The notes beneath the pieces were generated by a model. The model was not told the DNA's origin and did no database searches. It saw only the letters and a list, made by a program, of their open reading frames with translations. A DNA stretch of 24,240 nt, taken from assembly GCA_964511645.1 (NCBI GenBank), contig CAZEGV010000043.1:1-24240 (forward strand), written 5' to 3'. The DNA is from CAZEGV01 sp964511645. GTDB lineage: Bacteria > Bacteroidota > Bacteroidia > Cytophagales > JAAEPT01. The position numbers and the translations under genes were made by a program. Numbering within the stretch: position 1 is the first letter of the stretch; each line of letters starts with the position of its first letter. Positions 14,829-21,515 of the stretch are shown here, in pieces.

Positions 14829-17800
14829 ATTCGATTCCATTTAAGTGTTCTATTTTTTGTAATAAGTCATTACTTACATCTACTGTATGTCTACGAGAAA
14901 CAGTTTCTACTTTTAGCGTTGTTTTTTTTGATTTCTCTGGTGCACAAGTTACAATAAGTCCATCTTCTTTTTCTTCTGGTGCTACCTCTACTGTTTTATA
15001 TTCTATAAAATCTATTTTAAGAAGATGTTCTCCAGGATGATTACTTATTAATGTTTTGATATTGTGAATATAGGTACTATCCAATGATTCCACATCTATT
15101 TTTAACTTTAACCCTTTACAAAGTTTTTCTTTTACATCACTAAGTAATTCAATACTAGATGTTCTTAAGTCATAATCATCATCAGTAATAAAGAGTTGAG
15201 GATTTTCTTTAAGCTCTTTCCCTTTTCTCCAATTGAGTTCCATCCTTCCTTTTACATAAACAAATTGCCCTATTGAGAAGAAATGAGCATATTCGAGGTA
15301 ATCGTTACCAAGCATAAACAATTCTATTTTGTCAGTATAATCTTCTATACTTAGCACACCAAATGGTTTTCCGTTTTTGGTTTGTCCTTGTCTAGCACTT
15401 GTTACAATACCACCAACAGAAATTTCTTTGTTTTTAAATTGGGCTACATCTTTAATCGTACACCTACAGAAGTTTTCTATTTCTATCTTGAAAGAATCTA
15501 GCGGATGTCCAGTAATGTATAGCCCTACAACTTCTTTTTCTATATTTAGGCGTTCAATTTCAGAATACTCGTCTATTTCTTCCACTTTTGGCTTTGGAAT
15601 TTCCATTCCATTGCTTCCGCCAAAAAGGGAAACCTGTGCACTTTCTTTTTCGGCTTGCATTTTTTGACCGTATTTCACAATTTTCTCTAACAGGGTAGAG
15701 CCATCGCTAGCAGGTTCTATATATTGGCGACGGTGATAATCGGATATTTGATCAAATGCTCCAGCCATCGACAGGCATTCTAATGTTTTTTTGTTAACAG
15801 TTCTTAAATTAACCTGAGTAGAGAACTCAAAAATATCACTAAAAAGACCTTTTTCTTTTCTTATTTTTACAATTTCGGCTACAGCATTGGCACCAGTCCC
15901 TTTTATTGCACCAAGCCCAAATCGGATTTCACCTTTTTGGTTGACAGTAAATTTATAATTAGATTCATTGAGGTCAGGACCTAATACAGGCATCTTCATC
16001 CGTTTACATTCTTCCATAAAGAAGGTAACTGATTTGATATCGTTCATGTTGTTACTTAAAACAGAAGCCATATATTCGGCTGGATAATTAGCTTTTAGAT
16101 AAGCCGTTTGGTAGGCTATCCAAGCATAACAAGTAGAGTGTGATTTGTTAAAAGCATAAGAGGCAAAGGCTTCCCAATCTTTCCATATTTTCTCTAGTTG
16201 TTTAGGGTCATGACCTTTTTCACTTGCTTGAGTGATGAATTTGGGTTTCATTTTAGCGAGTACATCGATGAGCTTTTTTCCCATTGCTTTACGCAGTACA
16301 TCTGCTTCACCTTTCGAGAATCCTGCTAACGATTGAGACAAAAGCATCACCTGCTCTTGATAAACCGTAATTCCGTAAGTTTCCTCTAAGTACTCCTTAC
16401 AAGCATCAAGGTCATAAACGATTTCTTCCTCTCCGTGTTTACGCTTAATAAAGGAAGGAATATATTCGATAGGACCAGGTCTATACAAGGCATTCATCGC
16501 AATTAAATCCGCAAAAACGGTAGGTTTTAACTCTCGCATATACTTTTGCATCCCAGCAGATTCATATTGAAATATTCCTACGGTTTCTCCTCTTTGAAAT
16601 AACCCATAAGTTTTTTCATCATCAATCGGGAAAGTGTCTGGATTAAGGTCTATATTATGTCTTTCCTTTACATTCTTACAAGCATCCTTGATTAGAGTAA
16701 GGGTTTTTAAGCCCAAAAAGTCCATTTTTAATAAACCTGCATCTTCTGCTACGGAGTTATCAAACTGGGTACAGCACATCTCTGAGTCTTTGGCAAGAGC
16801 CACAGGTACGTAATTAGTAATGTCTTCGGGTGTGATAATTACCCCACAGGCGTGTATTCCTGTGTTTCTGACAGTTCCTTCTAGCTTTCTAGCTTGATTA
16901 ATAACTGTTGCTTCCAGTCCATTACCTTGGCTCAAAGCCTTGAGTTCGTTAGCTCTAGCAATATCCTCTTGGTTATTTTTTAGCTTTGTAGCTAATGCTT
17001 TATCATCTAGTCCAAAGATTTTGGACAAAGAAGTGTCAGGGATAAGTTTTGCCAATCTATCAGCATCGCCCAATGGTAATTCTAATACACGAGAAACATC
17101 TCTAATAGAAGATTTTGCCGCCATTGTACCATAAGTAATGATTTGAGCTACTTGGGTAGAACCATACTTATTGATTACATAATCAATTACTTTTTGTCTC
17201 CCCTCATCATCAAAGTCAATATCAATATCGGGCATTGACACACGTTCAGGATTAAGGAATCTCTCAAAAAGTAAATCGTAAGCAATTGGGTCAATATTAG
17301 TGATTTCTACACAATAAGCCACTGCAGATCCTGCCGCAGATCCACGACCAGGACCAACGGATACTCCCATTCTTCGAGCTTCTCTTATAAAGTCTTCTAC
17401 AATTAAGAAATAACCGGGATAACCAGAGTTACTGATTACTTGTAGCTCAAAGTCTAAGCGTTCTTTGATTTCATCCGTAATTTCTGGGTAACGCTTTTTT
17501 GCTCCTTCATAGGTAATATGTCGCAAGTAAGCATTTTCTCCTATTTTAGATTTAGGGTCTTCTAAGTCTTTAGGGTCTTTGAACTCTTCTGGGATTTCAA
17601 AAGCAGGTAACAGTACATCTTGAGCCAATAAATAAGGCTCACATTTATCCGCAACCTCCACAGTGTTAATAATCGCATCAGGGATATCTGCAAATAATTT
17701 TTTCATCTCGTCTGCTGACTTGATGTAAAATTCATCATTAGGAAATCCATACCTAAAATCCCTACCAGGTCGTCCTATATATTTTTTAGGAGTACTTACA

Positions 17801-19242
17801 TTGGCAGCATCCCTTACGCATAATAGTAAATCATGAGATTTAGCATCCTCCTTTGCTACGTAATAAGTATTGTTGGAAGCGATAAGTTTTACATTGTATT
17901 TTTTTGCAAAACGAAGTAAAACTTCATTTACGATGTTCTCTTCTTTAATGCCGTGTCGATTGATTTCTACATAAAAATCATCACCAAAGTTCTCTTTCCA
18001 CCAGATAAAAGACTTTTCTGCCGCCTCTTCTCCAATGTTCAAAATCGTAGATGGTACATCACCATTTATCCCGCCAGTAGTAACGATTAACTCCCCTTTG
18101 TATTTTAATAATAGCTCTCTATCTATACGAGGTACATAATAAAAGCCCTCTATATTAGCATAAGAAGCTAGTTTAACGAGATTGTGATAACCTTTTTTGT
18201 TTTTAGCTAATATTACATTTTGAGAACCATTATTCTGTCTTTTTTTATCTAGTCGATTGTCGCAAATATTAAATTCGCAACCTACAATTCCTTTAATACC
18301 AGCTTTGTCAGCTGCTCGTACAAAGTGAAAAGCACCCATCATATTAGCATGATCGGTCATTGCAATAGCAGGCATTTCTAAAGCTTTTGCTTTTTCTACA
18401 ATATCATTAACCGAAGCCGTAGATTGTAAAATCGAAAACTGTGTATGACAATGTAAGTGCACGAAGTCTAAATCAGCAAGTAAGGAAAGATTCTTATTTA
18501 TTTCCTGTTGAGAAGCACCGCTAGAAGTTTGCCCGTCTTGTTTTTTTATTTTCGCGCTCTCTTTTTTGAGGTTGAGGTGCTTTAACCCAATGGACTGTAT
18601 TGTATTTGGGTTTTTAGATAAAAAACCAGTAAAATAACTCTCTTCAGTTTGAAGTTCAGCAGTACTGTAATGTCTCTGACGCATAAGCTCAAAGAAACAA
18701 CGTGTAGTTGCTTCAACATCTGCTGTGGCATTATGTGCTTCACTAAAGCTTTCGCTAAATAAAAATTGATGTAACTCTCCTAGCTTTGGTAGTTTGAACT
18801 TCCCACCTCTACCTCCAGGTATTTGACATAATTGTGCCGTTTTTTCAGTACAAGTATCAAGTACAGGGAGTTCTTGTAATTGATTATCAAGACTTAGTCG
18901 AGTAAACTCGCAACCTACTACATTAGTATCAAACTTTAGATTTTGCCCAACTATAAACTTCGTTTTTGCTAAAGCAATATTGAACTCCTCTAGTGCTTCT
19001 TGTAAAGAAACCCCTTGTACTTGAGCCAAACTCGTAGATATCCCGTGGATTTCTTCTGCATTATAAGGAATCGTGTAATTGTCGGGTTGTATTAAGTAAT
19101 CTTTTTGTTCTACAAGTTCTCCTAGCTCATTATGAAGTTGCCAAGCAATCTGTACGACTCTAGGCCAGTTGTCTGTATCGCTAAAAGGGGCATCCCACCG
19201 TTTAGGAAGTCCAGTAGTTTCGGTGTCAAATATTAAATACAT
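14812..19242 (-). CDS. dnaE: DNA polymerase III alpha subunit with N-terminal exonuclease domain
   Basis: Replicative polymerase. At 1476 residues it is about 300 longer than E. coli DnaE because of an N-terminal DnaQ-like exonuclease: IFDTETTG (Asp6, Glu8), NLKFD (Asp105), EAHNATADVEAT (His170, Asp175), a complete DEDDh set. After a linker, the PHP domain begins at VHLHCHTQFS (261-270), with MTDHANMMG at 296-304. The palm has Asp672, Asp674 and Asp676 in MPDIDIDFDDEGR and Asp841 in KMDFLGL. QVSLF at 1203-1207 matches the clamp-binding consensus. An OB domain covers about 1270-1355 (ISVGGIVTSARQG onward). Proofreading is thus probably supplied in cis. The start ATG at 19242 lies 20 bases past a TATATTTG -7 box. 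The 3' end overlaps the SCO1-like gene. Confidence 0.97.
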   Translation of the reverse strand: MYLIFDTETTGLPKRWDAPFSDTDNWPRVVQIAWQLHNELGELVEQKDYLIQPDNYTIPYNAEEIHGISTSLAQVQGVSLQEALEEFNIALAKTKFIVGQNLKFDTNVVGCEFTRLSLDNQLQELPVLDTCTEKTAQLCQIPGGRGGKFKLPKLGELHQFLFSESFSEAHNATADVEATTRCFFELMRQRHYSTAELQTEESYFTGFLSKNPNTIQSIGLKHLNLKKESAKIKKQDGQTSSGASQQEINKNLSLLADLDFVHLHCHTQFSILQSTASVNDIVEKAKALEMPAIAMTDHANMMGAFHFVRAADKAGIKGIVGCEFNICDNRLDKKRQNNGSQNVILAKNKKGYHNLVKLASYANIEGFYYVPRIDRELLLKYKGELIVTTGGINGDVPSTILNIGEEAAEKSFIWWKENFGDDFYVEINRHGIKEENIVNEVLLRFAKKYNVKLIASNNTYYVAKEDAKSHDLLLCVRDAANVSTPKKYIGRPGRDFRYGFPNDEFYIKSADEMKKLFADIPDAIINTVEVADKCEPYLLAQDVLLPAFEIPEEFKDPKDLEDPKSKIGENAYLRHITYEGAKKRYPEITDEIKERLDFELQVISNSGYPGYFLIVEDFIREARRMGVSVGPGRGSAAGSAVAYCVEITNIDPIAYDLLFERFLNPERVSMPDIDIDFDDEGRQKVIDYVINKYGSTQVAQIITYGTMAAKSSIRDVSRVLELPLGDADRLAKLIPDTSLSKIFGLDDKALATKLKNNQEDIARANELKALSQGNGLEATVINQARKLEGTVRNTGIHACGVIITPEDITNYVPVALAKDSEMCCTQFDNSVAEDAGLLKMDFLGLKTLTLIKDACKNVKERHNIDLNPDTFPIDDEKTYGLFQRGETVGIFQYESAGMQKYMRELKPTVFADLIAMNALYRPGPIEYIPSFIKRKHGEEEIVYDLDACKEYLEETYGITVYQEQVMLLSQSLAGFSKGEADVLRKAMGKKLIDVLAKMKPKFITQASEKGHDPKQLEKIWKDWEAFASYAFNKSHSTCYAWIAYQTAYLKANYPAEYMASVLSNNMNDIKSVTFFMEECKRMKMPVLGPDLNESNYKFTVNQKGEIRFGLGAIKGTGANAVAEIVKIRKEKGLFSDIFEFSTQVNLRTVNKKTLECLSMAGAFDQISDYHRRQYIEPASDGSTLLEKIVKYGQKMQAEKESAQVSLFGGSNGMEIPKPKVEEIDEYSEIERLNIEKEVVGLYITGHPLDSFKIEIENFCRCTIKDVAQFKNKEISVGGIVTSARQGQTKNGKPFGVLSIEDYTDKIELFMLGNDYLEYAHFFSIGQFVYVKGRMELNWRKGKELKENPQLFITDDDYDLRTSSIELLSDVKEKLCKGLKLKIDVESLDSTYIHNIKTLISNHPGEHLLKIDFIEYKTVEVAPEEKEDGLIVTCAPEKSKKTTLKVETVSRRHTVDVSNDLLQKIEHLNGIEYEILT

Positions 19243-19262
19243 AGCAGAAATTATATACCTAA

Positions 19263-19270
19263 CAAATATA
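19263..19270 (-). promoter_or_regulatory. -7 promoter box of dnaE
   Basis: The minus strand reads TATATTTG, a perfect TAnnTTTG, 20 bases upstream of the dnaE ATG. No TTG is seen at the usual -33 distance, so the promoter call rests on the -7 box and its position. Confidence 0.45.
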
Positions 19271-19370
19271 CTAATTAAAGTGGGAGAGTAGTGACCGTTT
19301 TATCAACAGAGAATAATGTTTTGTGGATATTAAAAGAGACTGCCATCAATCGATAAAAAACGAATAACGC

Positions 19371-19403
19371 AAAAAGGGGATGTCAAATTGACAACCCCTT
19401 TTT
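19371..19403 (-). terminator. Terminator of rplU-rpmA
   Basis: A long hairpin: AAAAAGGGG (19371-19379) pairs with CCCCTTTTT (19395-19403). After one A-A mismatch, TGTCAA pairs with TTGACA. On the minus strand the CCCC arm runs into five T. It lies 30 bases past the rpmA stop and separates it from dnaE. The A/T arms make it potentially bidirectional. Confidence 0.88.
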
Positions 19404-19432
19404 AGGAATAAAAATAATGTTATGTTAAGCTA

Positions 19433-19690
19433 TTAGGCTTGTGGTATGATAGAGATAAAAGATCTTCCTCCTCTACCTTTTTTGAATTCTACAGTACCAT
19501 CTACTAGTGCAAATATAGTATGATCTTTACCAAGTCCTACATTTTTACCAGGGTGGTGAACTGTGCCACGTTGTCTAATAATGATGTTACCAGCTATTGC
19601 AGCTTGACCACCAAATATCTTTACGCCAAGACGTTTACTTTCTGACTCTCTACCGTTTCGTGAACTACCGACCGCTTTCTTATGTGCCAT
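19433..19690 (-). CDS. rpmA: 50S ribosomal protein L27
   Basis: Ribosomal protein whose N-terminal tail reaches towards the peptidyl transferase centre. The 85-residue sequence starts MAHKKAVGSSRNGRESESKR, giving the mature-type N-terminus directly, without the cleavable leader seen in Firmicutes. GVKIFGGQ, IIIRQRGT and the glycine-rich HHPGKNVGLGKDHT are family hallmarks. It lies 95 bases after rplU, the standard partner, with a small hairpin just before its start, and is followed by a strong terminator. Confidence 0.98.
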   Translation of the reverse strand: MAHKKAVGSSRNGRESESKRLGVKIFGGQAAIAGNIIIRQRGTVHHPGKNVGLGKDHTIFALVDGTVEFKKGRGGRSFISIIPQA

Positions 19691-19706
19691 TTTTAGTTTA
19701 GTTTAA

Positions 19707-19738
19707 TCCCATACTGGGAGTTGATATATTCGAATATA
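19707..19738. other. Hairpin and 14-bp palindrome between rplU and rpmA
   Basis: TCCCA-TAC-TGGGA (19707-19719) forms a 5-bp hairpin 17 bases before the rpmA ATG. The perfect palindrome TATATTCGAATATA lies at 19725-19738. These could tune read-through or translation of rpmA. No function is demonstrated. Confidence 0.4.
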
Positions 19739-19785
19739 ATTCGAAATAAATAATTTAAAATCTCTAATCTTCTTTAACGAAGACC

Positions 19786-20094
19786 TTAAGCTGAAATTTT
19801 TTCTACTAGTATTTTAGTATATTCTTGTTTATGACCATTGCTTTTTTGGTATCCTTTTCTTCGTTTCTTTTTGAAAACGATTACTTTGTCACCTCTTACT
19901 TGGTCAAGTACCTTAGCACTAACTTTAGCACCTTTCACTGATGGCGTACCAACAGCTATACTACCATTATCTACTAGTAAGACCTTATCAAAGTCTATTT
20001 TACTGTCTATTTTAGCGTCCAACTTATCTACGTAAAGGAATTTTTTTTCTTCTACTTTATATTGTTTTCCTGCTATTTCTACAATCGCGTACAT
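19786..20094 (-). CDS. rplU: 50S ribosomal protein L21
   Basis: Large-subunit ribosomal protein that binds 23S rRNA. The 102-residue form starts MYAIVEIAGKQYKVEEKK, the standard L21 N-terminus. The basic RNA-binding segment KVIVFKKKRRKGYQKSNGHKQ is at about 69-89. The frame is open upstream to an ATG at 20121, but that codon falls on the -7 promoter box, so the start at 20094 is well supported. It is the first gene of rplU-rpmA, with a leader of about 20 bases. Confidence 0.97.
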   Translation of the reverse strand: MYAIVEIAGKQYKVEEKKFLYVDKLDAKIDSKIDFDKVLLVDNGSIAVGTPSVKGAKVSAKVLDQVRGDKVIVFKKKRRKGYQKSNGHKQEYTKILVEKISA

Positions 20095-20120
20095 TTTCTT
20101 CAAATTTTCTAATGAGGTCA

Positions 20121-20151
20121 CAAAAATAACCCCATTTTTATATAAATCAAA
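20121..20151 (-). promoter_or_regulatory. Promoter of rplU-rpmA
   Basis: On the minus strand TTTG (20151-20148) is followed by exactly 19 bases and then TATTTTTG (20128-20121), a full match to the Bacteroidota TTTG / TAnnTTTG pattern. Transcription would start near 20114. This is the best promoter in the window and it fixes the rplU start codon. Confidence 0.75.
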
Positions 20152-20181
20152 TCTTATTGGATAATTTTTTTTCTACATCGA

Positions 20182-20190
20182 TGTGGAAAA
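20182..20190 (-). promoter_or_regulatory. DnaA-box match 1 upstream of nrdB
   Basis: The plus strand reads TGTGGAAAA, the complement TTTTCCACA, which fits TTWTNCACA exactly. It overlaps the palindrome around 20171-20188 and lies about 40 bases upstream of the candidate nrdB promoter. Confidence 0.4.
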
Positions 20191-20229
20191 TTTACTTTTA
20201 CTTTTTTTGAGTTAATTTAAAACCGTTTA

Positions 20230-20258
20230 TTTGTTTCAAAAACAAACTTTTACTTTTG
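20230..20258 (+). promoter_or_regulatory. Candidate nrdB-nrdA promoter
   Basis: TTTG at 20230-20233, then 17 bases, then TACTTTTG (20251-20258), a perfect TAnnTTTG. The spacing is at the short end of the accepted 17-23 range. A start near 20265 would leave a leader of about 220 bases. The -33 end overlaps the TTTGTTT/AAACAAA inverted repeat. A weaker alternative is TCTATTTG at 20422-20429. Confidence 0.45.
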
Positions 20259-20327
20259 AAGAAAATTGATTAACTTACTGATAATCAGTAATTAATAGGT
20301 TGTTTTTTTTTAACCAAAAAAAGTGCC

Positions 20328-20336
20328 TGTGGATAA
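20328..20336 (-). promoter_or_regulatory. DnaA-box match 2 in the nrdB leader
   Basis: The plus strand reads TGTGGATAA; its complement TTATCCACA is the perfect DnaA 9-mer. It lies about 70 bases downstream of the candidate promoter, in the same orientation as match 1. In E. coli, DnaA boxes upstream of nrdAB regulate transcription; here the role is inferred. Confidence 0.45.
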
Positions 20337-20488
20337 CTTGGGCTTTCATAGAAAACTCTTTTTCATCATATTTGTTTACGGCTTCAGAAAAGAGGTTGAA
20401 CGCATGATTTCTATTTCTTAATCTATTTGGTAGAAGTAGAAGTAAAGATTCGATTAAAAAAGTAATTATTACGTTAAAATCAAAAATA

Positions 20489-21475
20489 ATGGCGTCATTA
20501 GTAAAAGAACCCATCCTTATAGAAGATCCAAACAGGTTTGTTGTCTTCCCTATCCAGCATGCTGATATATGGGAGTATTACAAAAAAGCAGAAGCAAGTT
20601 TTTGGACAGCAGAAGAAATTGATTTAGCTCAAGATCTTAAAGATTGGGAAAACTTAAACGAAGGAGAGAAGCACTTTGTTTCTCATGTTTTGGCATTTTT
20701 TGCGGCAAGCGATGGTATTGTTAACGAAAATATAGCAGAAAACTTTTTGTCAGAAGTTCAATATGCAGAAGCAAAGTTTTTTTATGGATTTCAGATAATG
20801 GTAGAGAACATCCATTCAGAAACGTACTCTTTATTAATAGATACTTATATAAAGGATAATAAAGAAAAAGATTTTTTATTTAATGCCTTAGAAAACATTC
20901 CTTGTGTAGCTAAAAAAGGTGGTTGGGCTCTTAAGTGGATTGATAGTGAAAGTTTTGCAGAACGTTTAATTGCTTTTGCAGCAGTAGAGGGGATTTTCTT
21001 CTCAGGAAGCTTCTGTGCATTATTTTGGTTAAAGAAGAGAGGTATTATGCCTGGTTTGACTTTTTCTAATGAACTTATATCTAGAGATGAAGGTTTGCAT
21101 TGTGATTTTGCTTGTCACCTCTTTAATGCTCATCTTATCAATAAAATTCCAGAAAAGAGGGTTTTAGAAATTATTATAGATGCGGTAGAAATAGAACAAG
21201 AATTTATAGTAGATGCTTTGCCTGTGAGTCTTATAGGTATGAATTCTAAGTTAATGTCTCAATATATCGAATTTGTAGCAGACAGATTACTAGAACAATT
21301 AGGTTGTGAAAAATATTATAATTCGGCAAATCCATTTGATTTTATGGAGATGATATCGTTACAAGGAAAAACTAATTTCTTTGAGAAACGAGTAGCTGAA
21401 TATCAAAAATCAGGAGTAATGGATTCTACTAAAGATGAGGAAACTAACAAATTCTCATTAGACGAAGATTTCTAA
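20489..21475 (+). CDS. nrdB: Class Ia ribonucleotide reductase, beta subunit (R2)
   Basis: Small subunit that houses the di-iron/tyrosyl-radical cofactor for making deoxyribonucleotides. The 328-residue sequence shows all ligands: Asp75 in AASDGIV, Glu106 and His109 in VENIHSETY, Glu167 in AVEGIFFSG, Glu201 and His204 in SRDEGLHCDF. The radical Tyr is Tyr113. The stretch ENIHSETYSLLIDTYI is close to the eukaryotic-type R2. The C-terminal tail FSLDEDF is the peptide that docks on the large subunit. The start ATG at 20489 gives MASLVKEPIL. nrdA follows after 40 bases, so the order is nrdB-nrdA, the reverse of E. coli. A long leader with DnaA-box matches lies upstream. Confidence 0.97.
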   Translation: MASLVKEPILIEDPNRFVVFPIQHADIWEYYKKAEASFWTAEEIDLAQDLKDWENLNEGEKHFVSHVLAFFAASDGIVNENIAENFLSEVQYAEAKFFYGFQIMVENIHSETYSLLIDTYIKDNKEKDFLFNALENIPCVAKKGGWALKWIDSESFAERLIAFAAVEGIFFSGSFCALFWLKKRGIMPGLTFSNELISRDEGLHCDFACHLFNAHLINKIPEKRVLEIIIDAVEIEQEFIVDALPVSLIGMNSKLMSQYIEFVADRLLEQLGCEKYYNSANPFDFMEMISLQGKTNFFEKRVAEYQKSGVMDSTKDEETNKFSLDEDF

Positions 21476-21504
21476 AAACACATATAGTTAGTCATATACA
21501 ATTT

Positions 21505-21511
21505 AAAGGAG
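21505..21511 (+). promoter_or_regulatory. Strong Shine-Dalgarno site of nrdA
   Basis: AAAGGAG lies four bases before the ATG at 21516. Most genes in this window lack a recognisable Shine-Dalgarno sequence, so this one stands out and may ensure strong internal initiation of nrdA in the nrdB-nrdA mRNA. Confidence 0.6.
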
Positions 21512-21515
21512 TAAA

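Larger units (their letters stand above)
20095..20488. other. Intergenic region between rplU and nrdB
   Basis: A 394-base divergent gap. Besides the rplU promoter it holds: a near-palindrome around ACATCGATGT (20171-20188); two 9-base DnaA-box matches (20182-20190 and 20328-20336); inverted repeats TTTGTTT-CAA-AAACAAA (20230-20246) and TTACTGAT-A-ATCAGTAA (20275-20291); GGTT/AACC around a T-run (20298-20314); and a plus-strand promoter candidate. A 79-codon minus-strand frame across it starts inside nrdB and shows no family features, so it is not called. I recognise no known riboswitch. Confidence 0.5.

Noticed and set aside
15377..15667. 96-codon plus-strand frame inside dnaE
   Set aside because: It is opposite a certain long gene, with composition explained by the complementary codons.
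19767..19782. TCTTCTTTAACGAAGA near the rplU stop, resembling the repeat end TTAACGAAGAGA
   Set aside because: Only about 10 bases match and the rest of the repeat is absent. The site is better explained as a short palindrome.
20095..20488. Replication origin at the DnaA boxes
   Set aside because: Only two boxes are seen, with no box cluster, no dnaA gene and no typical origin neighbours; transcription control is the simpler reading.
20275..20514. 79-codon minus-strand frame upstream of nrdB
   Set aside because: It starts within nrdB, crosses the regulatory gap with its promoter, DnaA-box and hairpin signals, and has no recognisable motif; likely spurious.
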